From assembly GCF_023065955.2 (NCBI RefSeq), contig NW_026622997.1:11022001-11086000 (forward strand): a stretch of 64,000 nucleotides of DNA, in the 5' to 3' direction. Below the pieces are notes generated by a model. That model was given only the letters and a program-made list of their open reading frames with translations. It did not search any database and was not told the origin of the DNA. The DNA is from Ursus arctos. Its lineage: Eukaryota > Chordata > Mammalia > Carnivora > Ursidae. Every line of letters begins with the position of its first letter. The stretch's first letter is position 1. A program made the translations under genes and the position numbers. Of this stretch, positions 35,395 through 45,810 are shown piece after piece.

Positions 35395-36180
35395 GTTAGC
35401 AAAACTTAAAATTAAACTTCTCAAGCATCAGGCAGTTTCCAATTAAATGAAATGTACTCCAAAATAACAACAGAAGTACTTAAAAGAATAACTCCCTCAA
35501 AAAAACACCCCCCCAAAAAAACAAGCACCAAAAAACATAAAATTCAAATGTCTAGCATCCAATACAAAGCATTAGGATTTCAAAGAAGCAGGAAAATATG
35601 GGCCATAATCAGAAGAAAAATCAATCAATAGAAACAGACCCAGAAATGACAAAGATTGTAGAATTAGTAGACAAGGACATTAAAATACCTACTATAAATG
35701 TATTCCATATATTCAAGGAAGCAAAGAAAACATGAGCATGATAAGGAGAAAAATTAAAGATATAAAAGATACTCGTATTGAACTTCTAAATATAAAAAAC
35801 ACACTAGATGGAATAAGAGCAGGTTACACAAAGCAGAAGAAAATATTAGTGAACTTTAAGCCATAGCAGCAGGAACTATCACTAATGAACACATGAAGAA
35901 AAAATACCAAAACAAACAAACAAAATAATAATAATAATAAATGAACAGAGCTTCAGTGAGATATAGGACTCTATCAACCAGTCTGACATACATGTAACTG
36001 AAATCTCAGTAGGACGTTGTGGGGTGGGGGAAGGAGACAAGTAATGGCCTAAAATTTTCCAAGCTTGAGAAGAACTAACTCAAGCCCTACAGATCTGAAA
36101 AGCTCAACAAACCCTAAGCAGAAGACACATGAAGAAAACCACACTAAAGAACATAGTCAAATTGCTAAAAACCAGGCATA
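35395..36180 (+). mobile_element. L1 ORF1 / HAL1-like LINE relic
   Basis: The wording 'agaaatgacaaagattgtag', 'aattagtagacaaggacatt', 'gtattccatatattcaagga', 'ttgaacttctaaatataaaa' and 'aatgaacagagcttcagtga' is typical of L1/HAL1 ORF1 (nucleic-acid binding chaperone region). Stops and an (AAT)n stretch (about 35923-35940) break the frame. Confidence 0.7.
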
Positions 36181-36389
36181 AAACTGCAAAGCCATTTCAG
36201 TGGAGAAAGGATAGTACTCAACACGTGGTGCTAGAACCGTAGGATATCCACGTGCAGAAAAAGGACCCCGATCCACCTCATGCACCCTACATAAAAGTTG
36301 TAGAGTGGGTCACAGGCCTAAACGTGAAACTTAGAACATAAAAATTCTAGAAGATAATATCTATGAGCTTAGATGGTCAAAAATTTCTT

Positions 36390-36581
36390 TTTTTTTTTTT
36401 TATTTATTTATTCGACAGAGATAGAGACAGCCAGCGAGAGAGGGAACACAAGCAGGGGGAGTGGGAGAGGAAGAAGCAGGCTCATAGCAGAGGAGCCTGA
36501 TGTGGGGCTCGATCCCATAACACCGGGATCACGCCCTGAGCCGAAGGCAGATGCTTAACCGCTGTGCCACCCAGGCGCCCC
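36390..36581 (-). mobile_element. Young carnivore SINE (SINEC1 arctoid type), antisense
   Basis: Full length with a perfect 16-bp duplication tggtcaaaaatttctt (36374-36389 and 36582-36597). Body text nearly identical to the copy at 16861-17045. Confidence 0.97.
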
Positions 36582-36687
36582 TGGTCAAAAATTTCTTAGA
36601 TAAGATACCAAAAATAAGAATCATATTTTCGAGGTTATAATTTGAACTACATCAATGTAAAACCTTTTGCTTTTCAAAATGCATTAC

Positions 36688-36834
36688 GGGGCACCTGGGT
36701 GGCTCAGTCAGTTAACTGTCTGCCTTCAGTTCAGGTCATAACCTCAGGGCTCTGAGATCAAGCCCCACACCAGGCTCCTTGCTCAGTAGGGAGTCTGCTT
36801 CTCCCTCTCTCTCTGCCCCTCCCCCCCACTCATG

Positions 36835-36866
<32 letters not shown>

Positions 36867-36891
36867 ATAATAAAGAAAATCTTAAAAAAAC
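36688..36891 (+). mobile_element. Carnivore tRNA-derived SINE with long (CT)n
   Basis: Head ggggcacctgggtggctcag, CT tract of about 34 bases (36830-36863) and short A tail. A 13-bp duplication tcaaaatgcatta at 36674-36686 and 36892-36904. It lies about 106 bp from, and in opposite orientation to, the SINE at 36390-36581. Confidence 0.95.
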
Positions 36892-37245
36892 TCAAAATGC
36901 ATTATGAAGAATATTAAAAAAACAAGCCACCTCTACGGAATGAATAATTACAAAACAACTGATAAAGGACTTGTATCCAAAATATGGAAAGAATACTCAC
37001 AACTCAAAAATAAGAAAACAAAATACCAATAAAAACAAAAGAGCAAAGATTTGAACAGATATTTCACCAAAGAAATATAAATGGCAAATAAGCACATGAA
37101 AAGGTGCTCAGTATTGTTCATTAGATTAAAACTCCAAAAAGTAAATGTGACACAAAATCATGAGCAATAAAAGAAAAACTAAAAAAACAGAGCATCACCA
37201 AAATGAGAAAGTTTTGTGCCTCCAAGGGTAGCTTCCAGAAAGTGG

Positions 37246-37325
37246 AAAAAAAAAAAAGAAAAGAAAAGAAAATAAGAAAAGAGTAGAGTAGGAAAGAAAA
37301 GGAAAAAAAAGAAAAGAAAAGAAAG
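37246..37325. repeat. A-rich (GAAAA)n-type simple repeat
   Basis: An A run followed by variable gaaaa and gaaaaa units. The minus-strand frame through it (37121-37435) is a Phe/Ser/Leu low-complexity artefact. Confidence 0.9.
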
Positions 37326-37414
37326 TGAAGGTAGTCCACATAATAGAAGAAAACTGTTTTCAAATTATATACCTTTTTAGGGGTTATATCTAATATATAC
37401 GCAATATGTATTAG

Positions 37415-37476
37415 ATGTGTGTGTGTGTATAACAAAACAAATTATATATATAAACATATATATTATGTGTATATAA
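37415..37476. repeat. (TG)n plus AT-rich simple sequence
   Basis: A short tgtgtgtgtgtgt run followed by tatatataaacatatatatta-like alternating sequence. Confidence 0.85.
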
Positions 37477-37481
37477 AACAA

Positions 37482-37865
37482 CTCAATAATAAATGACCCA
37501 ATTAAAGATAATTAACCAATTTAAAAATGGGCAAAGTATCTAAATAAATGTTTCTCCAAAGAAGATACACAAATGGCCAGTAAGTACACACACAAAAAAT
37601 GCTCAGCATCATTAGCCATGGGGGAAATACAAATAAAAAGCACAATGAGATACCACTTGACACTCGTTATGGAGGCAGAATAAAAAAGAATAAATAACCT
37701 TACCCAGGGTTGGTGAGGAACCCTTGTAACAGTACTAGTGGGAATGTAAGATGTCACTGCCACTTTGGAAAATACAGTACACTAAACAGCTTGGCAGTAC
37801 CTCAAACAGTTAAATATGGAATTACCATATGATAGAGCAATTCCACTCCTAAGTATATACACAAT
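37482..37865 (+). mobile_element. Second old LINE-1 ORF2 C-terminal fragment
   Basis: 'taaaaatgggcaaagtatct', 'gatacacaaatggccagtaa', 'gctcagcatcattagccatg', 'acaatgagataccacttgac' and 'aattccactcctaagtatat' follow L1 ORF2. The first part repeats the content of 36905-37165, so this is a separate L1 copy or a duplicated piece, not a continuation. Confidence 0.85.
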
Positions 37866-38930
37866 ATATTTTTTCATTTTTATTTAAATTCAATTTAATT
37901 AACACATACTATATTATTAGTTTCAGAGGTAGAATTCAGTGATTTTTTGGTTGCATACAACACCTAGAGCTCATTACTTCAAGTGCCCTCCTTAATGCCC
38001 ATCACCCAATTATCCCATTCTACCACCCACTTCCTTCCAGCAACCTTTAGTTTGTTTCCTATAATTAAGAGTCTTCTATGGTTTGCCTCCCTCTCTGTTT
38101 TCCTCTTATTTTATTTTTCCTTTCCTTCCCCTATGTTCATCTGTTTTGTTTATTAAATTCCACCAATGCGTGAAATAATACAGCATTTGTCTTTCTCTGA
38201 CTGACTTATTTCACTTAGCATAATACCTTCTAGTTCCATCCACATCATTGCAAATGGCAAGCTTTCATTCTTTTTGATGGCTGAGTAATATTCCACTGTA
38301 TATGTATCCTACTTCTTCTTTATCCATTAATCTGTCAGTGGACATCTGTGCTCTTTCGATATTTTGACAATTGTGGACATTGCTGCTATGAACATTAGGG
38401 TGCATATATCCCTTTGAATGACTATGTTTGTATCCTTTGGATAAGTACCTAGTAGGGCAATTGTTGGATTATAGGGTAGCTCTATTTTCAACTTTTTGAG
38501 GAACCTCCATACTGTTTTCCAGAGTGGCTGCACCAGCTTGCATTCCCACCAACGGTGTAATAGGGTTCCTCTTTCTCCACATCTTCGCCAACATCTGTTG
38601 TTTCCTGAGTTGTTAATTTTAGCCATTCTGATCAGTGTGAGGTGGTATCTCATTGCGGTTTTGATTTGTATTTCCCTGATGCTGAGTGATGTTGAGCATT
38701 TTTTCATGTATCTGTTGGCCATTTGTACGTCTTCTTTGGAGAAACGTCTAATCATGTCTTCTGCCCATTTCTTGACTGGATTTTTTGTTTTTTTGGGTGT
38801 CGAGTTTGATAAGTTCTTTATAGATTTTGAATACTAGTCCTTTATCTGATAAGACATTTGCAAATATCTTCTCTTATTTTATAGGTTGCCTTTTAGTTTT
38901 GTTGATTGTTTCCTTTCCTGTGCAGAAGGA
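37866..38930 (-). mobile_element. Younger carnivore LINE-1 3' portion, antisense, 5'-truncated
   Basis: From its 3'UTR ('gtgccctccttaatgcccat', 'tttcacttagcataatacct') into ORF2 ('ggctgagtaatattccactg', 'cctctttctccacatcttcg', 'tgaggtggtatctcattgcg', 'tctttatagattttgaatac'). It breaks off at 'cctttcctgtgcagaa' (about 38930) inside ORF2. The old L1 on its left does not resume on its right and no target duplication is visible, so deletion or rearrangement at the right border is likely. Confidence 0.92.
38327..38755 (-). pseudogene. LINE-1 ORF2 C-terminal fragment (142-codon open frame)
   Basis: This frame translates into the cysteine-rich C-terminal part of L1 ORF2p, the reverse transcriptase/endonuclease of the retrotransposon. 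A Cys55-x3-Cys59-x7-His67-x4-Cys72 pattern and the following [20 protein letters not shown] segment are diagnostic. The frame ends where GAT is followed by TAA; I infer a Glu-to-stop change. Only the end of the protein is present, without endonuclease or polymerase domain, so it cannot be active. The ATG is internal to the ancestral protein and not a real start. Confidence 0.93.
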
Positions 38931-39803
38931 AAACCATCTCTAAAGTGAAGGTCATTGTATTTTGAGGAGAGTTAATGCCTGGCTTCCACACAAGAAATAC
39001 AGTCCCGGGAGGGCACATGGTGCCCCAGAAGGAATGTGTTGCTTACAATTGTTGAGGCCCCAAAGTGGGTCCCATTTCAGTCAGGGACACAAGTTGACAG
39101 TGTCTCTAAGATGGCCTTCTGGGTGGCTGTTGGGCTTTAAAGTGCCCAGCTCAGTTTGTATAATTGAGTCTAGTCCTTGATTTTAGAGGCACAGCCTATA
39201 GGGAGACAGTATAACCTGCCCCATTTGTGCACACCACTAACCAAGTGGCATCCATCCACTTCATAGAATGGCTAATCTTTGTGAATTGGGGTTCAGGGGT
39301 GTTCTAGGTGAGAGGATTAGGAGTTAGATTCATTCCCTGCTGTTTTCAAAAGACTTCTTGGTGACATTAAAGGGAATAGTGGTCAGAGGTCAGAGCTCTC
39401 TGGTGGGGGATGGCAGACCCAGTGGTCAGTTAAATTTAAGGTGCTTCCAATTGTTTGGAAGAGCCGCACCAGTGGGAAAGCTCCTAAGGGCAATTCTGAA
39501 AGGTCACTAATGTCCTCATCCACTATACACCCTGGAATCAAAGATGTTTCCTCCCCAGGTGTCAGAGTTGTTCTCCCTCTACCGTAATGAACTTAAAATT
39601 TCCCATTCCCAGTAGGTATAACTTCATCTTTTATACAATCATTCCCTACTTGCACACAGACCTTTCATCCAGAAAGGTCACATGCAAAAAACACAAGGGA
39701 TGTCTCATAAAACTTACAGAGATCTCGTATATCCCCCACATGGGTCACTGTACCGGGACTCAGTGAGCAGTATACTCAACCAAATGGTCACTATCCTTAT
39801 CCT

Positions 39804-39829
39804 GGATATCCTTGACAGTAAGGATATCC
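39804..39829. repeat. Perfect 10-bp inverted repeat with 6-base loop
   Basis: GGATATCCTT, spacer gacagt, AAGGATATCC. Each arm contains the palindrome GGATATCC, and further 'atccttat' copies lie at about 39792 and 39840. It lies within the retrovirus-like relic. Confidence 0.9.
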
Positions 39830-40140
39830 TTATGATCATTATCCTTATCATCTAGGATCATGGTAATCCCACTAGAGCATCCAGGTGGCAGAATCAGAAA
39901 TAAATTGAATTCCCAGGCCCCTTTTGGCTTGGTGCACCAACCAGTCCAGTCTGGAGTTGCTGTTAGGGGAAAGAAAGGATCACACTTGGAATAGTCAGAG
40001 TGGAATCCCAAATATTCCTGTCGACCTAATTTTTTTCCCTTTAATCTTGATCATTACTTAGGAAGCACCAAGAAAAGCCCCTTTCTGAGGTAGCTGCATT
40101 GTGAGGTATGTGAATCAAAAAGGACTTCTGTGTAAGTGAC

Positions 40141-40347
40141 TTAGACCTCTTGATCAGCAGCTGATATTCCTTTCCATAGTTGATGAAGAGTGTCTTTAAT
40201 CTGACAGTCTGTCATTTTCCAAGGAGCAGGTTGGATGCCTAGATTACTGACAACAGCCCAAGAGTCAGTAAGATAGCCAAGGTTCATCAGGGAACACATT
40301 GGCCAGGGATATAAGAATAACACGTACAATCCAAAAGTTCTGGACAT
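40141..40347 (-). pseudogene. Retroviral RNase H-like fragment
   Basis: A 68-codon frame contains Thr-Asp-Ser-Trp-Ala-Val (TDSWAV, residues 27-32). This resembles the conserved RNase H box in which the Asp is catalytic, and is followed by a Trp- and Lys-containing stretch and a Leu-Trp-Lys-Gly at residues 57-60. The N-terminal portion of the domain is out of frame in the overlapping 40265-40594 reading frame, suggesting a frameshift. It is a dead fragment. An alternative is coincidental similarity; the motif is short. Confidence 0.5.
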
Positions 40348-40600
40348 TAACCTCCATGAGGTTTACCTTGGACAAGTGGTATATAAGAACAGGTAGACAA
40401 TTCCCTCTTCCCCTTCTAGATGGGTTGTCCTGCAACATGACTACATAGCTTCTTAGAGGACAGCCACGTGAGATGGAACAATTGGCCACACAGAGCTGTG
40501 GCCAGCTCACTGAAGGATCTCCTACTGATCCTCCTTTCTTTCTTGCTCCTGCCCCTGCTACCACACTCTTGCTCTCTGATCGTTTACTCCTCAATAAAGT

Positions 40601-41592
40601 AGTAGCACAAAGAGGGAAATGAAGGCAAGGACAATAAGAACGAATTCCAGTTAGGAATTTTGTATTCTATATTATGTCATTCTACAAAATACACCAGTTT
40701 ACAGCATGGCGACTAGTAGTATTATAGAAGGTTATTGCGTTGCAATTTGTGTGATAAGCTACTTGGGGGGATGGTAACTTAAAAGCAAAATCTAATCGAA
40801 AACATTCCAGTTTTCTCTTTGTTAACAACATTTTATATTGCCGACCTGTAAGGTATTATCATCCACTTGTTGTCCATGTATCCTAATTGCAGGAAAGGTA
40901 GGTAGGAGGAAATAAACAGCCTCCTGAGCACTGGCCTTGCAAAACCAAACCTATAAAACAATGACAAATGTTGCATTTTGTGACAGAGCAGGACAATAAT
41001 TGGATTTAAAATAAACAGAACTGAAGAAAACCGACTGAAAAACATTTTTTTTTACTTTGAATCAAACCTATAATTCATTAGCATACTATTTCCCTCTTCC
41101 CACCTGGAAACCAGAAATATGGGTGATATATGGCATGTAGCAGCATCCAAGAAAATCATTTAAGAACTCTAAATTTGAATGTGCACAAAATTTGTATTTT
41201 ATTTGTGTTTTTGGTATGATTGGGGTGTTTTCCCCTTTTGGAGAAATTATGATTTAGATAAATTTTTCCAGCACTGACTCTGAACTCAACACATTCTGGG
41301 GTGTTTTAGAATTTATGGCCCACTCTGCATTTTTCAGCCCCACTATTTCTTTGGAAGGTATCCCAGTGGGAAGGAACCAGAAAGCCATTTCTTTTTCTCT
41401 TCCCCAAGAATCTTAAAACTCGCATTAAAAAGATGAAATGACCAACAATGGCTCCCCAGGAGAATCTGAGAAACAGAGAAGCTTCACGAGGGCTTCTTAA
41501 TGCACACGTTTCTCTCTATATTCACAACCCACCTGAATGTTAGAACCCACAGGTGAGAGGATACAGAAGCCTGAGCTTTGCTCACACTTTTA
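40601..41592. other. Unique sequence, nothing recognised
   Basis: No gene or repeat recognised in about 1 kb. Confidence 0.45.
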
Positions 41593-41785
41593 CTTTATTA
41601 TTTATTTATTTACTTATTTATTTAGAGGTCTGGGAGGGGCAGAGGAAGAGAGAGAGAGAGTATCTGAAGCAGGCATGCCCAGCATGGAGCCCAATACAGG
41701 CCTCAATATCCCGACCCTGAGATCATGACGTCATCCAAAACCAAGAGTAGGCTGCTTTACCAACTGAGCCCCTCAGGCACCCCAA
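41593..41785 (-). mobile_element. Carnivore tRNA-derived SINE (older), antisense
   Basis: Tail of tattatttatttatttactt type, 'agaggaagagagagagagag', 'cctgagatcatgacgtcatc' and head 'gagcccctcaggcacccc'. Perfect 17-bp duplication ctttgctcacactttta (41576-41592 and 41786-41802) despite a diverged body. Confidence 0.95.
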
Positions 41786-41802
41786 CTTTGCTCACACTTT
41801 TA

Positions 41803-42179
41803 AGGAGATAGCTTAATGGTTTAGACACCGTCCTCCTCACGTGGTGCACTGCCCCCAGCCCAGTGGAACACACTATCCATTGCTTCCTACTTCAAGACCT
41901 TCCACTTCTGTTTGGAAGGACTTGAACCACATGAAGACTGTACAAAAGGTTTTCCACGGACTAGCCGTTCGACTTAACGTCCGTGAAATGTGATCCAAGT
42001 CCACATAGGCTGAATGCCAGGGACAGGGCAGAAACTATTCCATCACTCTTTCCCTGGGTGATACCCTACCTAAGATGCTTGCCCTTGCCGGGAAAGTGAT
42101 CAGCTGGGACATGTCATGCAATTGAATGCACCCCACGGACACCCCAGTCGATAAATACTTGTTCTGCCTTCATCGAGCA
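41803..42179. other. Unique sequence with slightly more CpG than its surroundings
   Basis: No gene or repeat recognised. Scattered CpG pairs (about 41960-42170) are more frequent than nearby but far below a CpG island. Confidence 0.4.
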
Positions 42180-42515
42180 TGCGATGGTTTGAATGTTCGT
42201 GTGCCCCTAGAGACATATGTCGATATTCTAACCCCCAAAATGACAGTATTAGGAGGAGGAGTCTTTGGGAGGTGATTAGGTCCAGAGGGTGGAGCCCTCA
42301 TGAACAGCGCTAAGGCTCTTGTCAAAAACCCTCCAGAGCGATCCCTTGCCCTTCTGCCATGTAAGGAGGTAATGAGAAGTCTGCAGCCCCGAAGAGGGCT
42401 CTCACCCAACCCTGCTGGTGCTGTGATCTCAGACTTTCAGCCTCCAGAGCTGTGAGCAATAAATTTCTGTGCTTATAAACCACCCAGCCTGTGGCATTTC
42501 GTTATAGGCTCAGAG
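42180..42515 (+). mobile_element. MLT1A-type MaLR solo LTR
   Basis: Starts TGCGATGGTTTGAATGTT, then 'ctaacccccaaaatgacagt', 'ctttgggaggtgattaggtc', 'gggtggagccctcatgaaca', 'tctgccatgtaaggaggtaa', 'cagcctccagagctgtgagc', 'aataaatttctgtgcttata' and 'ccacccagcctgtggcattt'. The 3' edge is decayed. The antisense counterpart of this type lies at 35019-35390. Confidence 0.88.
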
Positions 42516-44769
42516 TTTATCCTTAACGGGCAGGACAGAAGAAAGAGAAACGTGGGGATCAGGGAGCATTCATAATCTAGAGCCGCAGATTGCAAACGAA
42601 TCATACTTGCACTCTTGTGACCATGTAAATTCCTTGCTGGAGACCATGGGAGCAAAGAAAAGAGAGAGAAAAGCCAAGGAGGGAATGCTATAGCTGGGAA
42701 GAGAGACAAAGGCAAGCAAGATGCCAAGTTAATCAGACTAGTTTAGGCCATGGGCCAGTGGCTGAGAATCATACAACTCCAAATTTTCTTTTAAGAAAAA
42801 GAAAAAAGTTTCCATACAGTTTAACCTTTTGTTTAAGCATATTATATAAATTTAAAAACGCATCTAAGACATTGCCCCATCATGAAAAGCTGCTGATGGA
42901 ACAGATTGGGGAAGTGGGAACAACATTCGTCAGTCTCGGTGTCTGGGCTTGAAATTTGCCATCACAGACATGGGGCACAAGCCCTTTGCTTTTGGCACAA
43001 ATTACCTGTTCTCTTTCCCTACGTTGGGTCGTGATCCCAGGGTTCTACAGGCCTTTCTTGAAGAGAAACATCAGTGGTTAAGGCCATTTGTCAGAGGGCT
43101 GGCTATTTTCAGTGCTATTGTTATGACAACTCTGGCTTCCAAAAGGATTATTAAGAAAAAAGGCTACCTCTTTGAAATCTACATCAAGTTGTTAAGGCAA
43201 CAAACCCAAGATTAAATCTGGAAATGTTTGCTCCGCCACCCCCTTCCTCTACCCTATTATCTGTTTCACATGTTCTTGGTGCCAGCTAACAGATCATCGC
43301 TACATTTCTGCCACCTCATCCCAGCAATCAAAGACAAGTGTGGATTTGAAAAATGGCATTGCTGTGTGCATTTGTGTGTCTATTACACTGGTACGTCTGT
43401 GGGCTTGTGTGTAACTCTGGAAATAGTACATCACATTTCCCCCTAAGTTCTGTGTGTCACATTTAACCAAAGAGGCAGCCATCCCTTATCCAGATAGAGA
43501 AAGGACATCCAGCAAACTTCAGTGGCACTTGGTGGATTTCTGCAGTCAAAAATTGGAAGAAAGACAGTCTAAAAGAAAGACAGCACTTCCCACGGCCTAG
43601 AGGTGGGGAGTTACAGGGAGTGTGTAGAGTTAGCTGGTGCGTACATAGAGTATGGGTAGGAGAAGAGGGGGCAGTAAGGCTTGAGAAATAGGACATTTGG
43701 AAATCTGCAAGGGCCAAGTTTGTGGACTGGGGAATGAGTGACATGTAAAGTGAAGCTTTACTAAGAATGACACAGCCACATTGTGAGAAGGGACAGGCTT
43801 GGAGCAGCGAGAGCCAGTGATCAATCATATCAGTAGTTGAGGAAAAAGTGTGATGAAGGAGATAGCTAGGATTCTGACCGTGAGGATGGTAGTGAGAGAG
43901 CAGAACAGGGAATGACACCAGTGGCAGGAGGATTTGCGGAGGCCTGGCAGTCAATGATGAAACTAGAGGTGGTGGAAGGGGAGTTAAGGAGGAAAGGAGC
44001 CTGGGAAGGATGTGTGGGGGCACAGAGCAAGTCCAGAGGGAAGAGCTGTTTGCGGTGGCGGATAATGTGTTCTGACTCAAGGAATGGCCAGCAGGCGATG
44101 AGAAATTCAGATGTAGGGCTCTTGAAAGGCATGAGGGCTCAAGATTCCATCTACATGATCCCCCAGTAAGAATATGAACCAGGAGAAAACAGCAGGGAAC
44201 TGAGGATGGAAATTCAGCCATAACACTACATTTCTAACCAGTGCATTTGTGAATCTGGCCATGGCAGACCCTAACCCGGTGAGCCTGTGGGGATGAAGAC
44301 AGCTCTCCTGAAGGTTAATGAGCTCTGCTGAATCCCAACAGTCCATGGGTGGGCTGCAGCTATTTCTCCGTCCCTGGACATCTGAGCTAAGAGATGCCGG
44401 GGAAAAGCCTCGAATTTCATACTCTTTGTGACCCGGTTTCTATCTGGCTAGCAGAAGCTCTTCCCACTTCGGATGACAGGTCTGAAAGCCGCTTAGTAGA
44501 ATGGGTGGTGAGTTACGTGAGCACATTTTCACATTAATTGAATTCCCTTCCTTTGGGCTTCTGCAAATGAACTTTTGTTTTAAGTGCTACATTTTACTTC
44601 ATTAGTAGGGACTCAGCTGGGTGGAGAAACGCTACTGACTTGAGGATTTTCTGCAGTGGACCTAGAGGGGTGGGGTTGGTCTTGCAGGAAGTGATGGGAG
44701 GAAAGGACCCAAGGAGGCTGTGTGTGCAGTTAATGCTTCTGCCAGAGCCCTCTGCTTTACCTAGACCAC
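42516..44769. other. Unrecognised sequence, including a purine-rich block
   Basis: No named gene. The frames at 42758-43215 (two plus-strand, 64 and 88 codons) match nothing I know. From about 43550 to 44120 the plus strand is purine-rich, which makes the minus strand poor in stop codons. Confidence 0.4.
43463..44221 (-). other. Longest open frame of the window, unidentified
   Basis: 252 codons from ATG on the minus strand, rich in Ser, Leu, Pro and His, with no recognisable domain, no clear signal peptide and no repeat of protein type. The opposite strand has gaggtggtggaaggggagtt-like text typical of non-coding GA-rich sequence. The pyrimidine-rich template explains the lack of stops. I think it is fortuitous but record it because of its length. 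Confidence 0.2.
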
Positions 44770-44955
44770 TAGCTTCCAAATCTGGGTGAATCACCTTGGG
44801 GGCCCCTGTAGCTGTACAGAAGACTTAGGCCAATCAGACCAACCAGACCAACTCCTCAGGAAGTGGAACTCAGGAATCTGATTTTCAACAATCTCACCAG
44901 CTATCTGGCACAGCTTACTCAGGACCCCGTCTTCAGGAATCACTGCCGTAGGGCA
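44770..44955 (+). mobile_element. MER5A-like hAT-Charlie DNA transposon relic
   Basis: 'gcttccaaatctgggtgaat', 'caccttgggggcccctgtag', 'ctcaggaatctgattttcaa', 'caatctcaccagctatctgg' and 'caggaatcactgccgtaggg' follow the MER5A order, with decay. Confidence 0.5.
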
Positions 44956-45659
44956 TTCCATCCTTGCTCTGTACGAAATACCAAGGGATTTTCAACGGTG
45001 GCAGGAATTTTCCTGGCAAGGCCTGAAAAGAATGGGGGTGAGGGCTTGCTGATTGGGGAAAAAAATGTTCTAAAATCGTCACTTGTTTTCACTGTGATAT
45101 TTATTTGTAATATCACATCGCATAAAAACTTCACATAAAATGGGTGTCTTTAGCAGAAGAATTTTGGATCACAAATGACTGAGAAACTTCACAGCCTGGG
45201 TTGATGCTACACTTTAGTTCTGCAAAATTGATCTTATCAGTTTTACCAGAGTGCCACCTCTCTGAATCTAAGTCCTTTAGCATTTAAGCTCTAGACAAGT
45301 GCAAACTCCGGTGCCACGAGTTCCCCTTGGAAGGACGCGGGGGGTCCTGCATTAATTAAGGAGAGCACACAGCATCCAGGTCAGAGCCTTAGATTCCCCA
45401 ATGCTGCCTGCCAGAGAAGGGGGCCTCCTTTTCCTTCACACCCTCTCCAAAACCTGGGGAGCCAGGGTGCACATTTTCCAGGGAATAATAGAAAAACATC
45501 TACATCACAGAGAGACCAGCTCAGGAAGCAATTCTTTTCTTTTACCTCCAGCAAAAACACCCAAACATCAAAACCCACAAAGCTGAGAGCCAACATCAGG
45601 CACACACCTCAACAGATTTCTTTTCTAGCCCCAACCCCTCTTCTTTTAAAAACCTTGGG
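44956..45659. other. Unique sequence, nothing recognised
   Basis: No gene or repeat recognised. The frames 44863-45138 and 45381-45605 are mirror shadows of each other's strand. Confidence 0.4.
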
Positions 45660-45810
45660 AGACACGGAGTGAATAATTTGGGCAGTAAGTGGGAAGATCT
45701 AGTCTCAGCTCTCCAACCCCTCTGAATCTGTCTTCTCATCTCTAAAGGGGAACTAGTCATCCCACCCACTTCACAGAGAAAGTTTGGAAGGTCAGAGGGG
45801 TTCACAGAGT
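45660..45810 (+). mobile_element. MIR SINE
   Basis: 'gatctagtctcagctctcca', 'ctgtcttctcatctctaaag', 'actagtcatcccacccactt' and 'cacagagaaagtttggaagg' parallel the MIR core and 3' part. Confidence 0.55.

Larger units (their letters stand above)
36185..37165 (+). mobile_element. Old LINE-1 ORF2 C-terminal part interrupted by two SINEs
   Basis: Three L1 pieces are collinear: 36185-36389 ('gtggagaaaggatagtactc', 'ggatatccacgtgcagaaaa'), 36598-36686 ('aagaatcatattttcgaggt') and 36905-37165 ('ataaaggacttgtatccaaa', 'gaacagatatttcaccaaag', 'agcacatgaaaaggtgctca'). The gaps between them are exactly the two SINEs with their target duplications, so the SINEs entered an existing L1. Confidence 0.85.
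38935..40600 (-). mobile_element. Endogenous retrovirus-like internal relic, antisense, heavily decayed
   Basis: The minus strand carries a short RNase H-like piece (see 40141-40347). About 130 bp further on it has a frame (40011-39760) with an LPPG motif preceded by a Trp- and Leu-containing run, which may derive from the retroviral dUTPase or a late pol/env region. Integrase between the two is not visible, so a deletion is likely. No flanking LTR was found. An ERVL-like origin is an inference. Confidence 0.4.

Noticed and set aside
37121..37435. 104-codon Phe-rich minus-strand frame resembling membrane segments
   Set aside because: It is the reverse translation of an A-rich simple repeat and old L1 DNA.
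42758..43215. Two plus-strand frames that could be exons of one gene
   Set aside because: The peptides match no family I know, the frames differ, and no splice signals of quality connect them.
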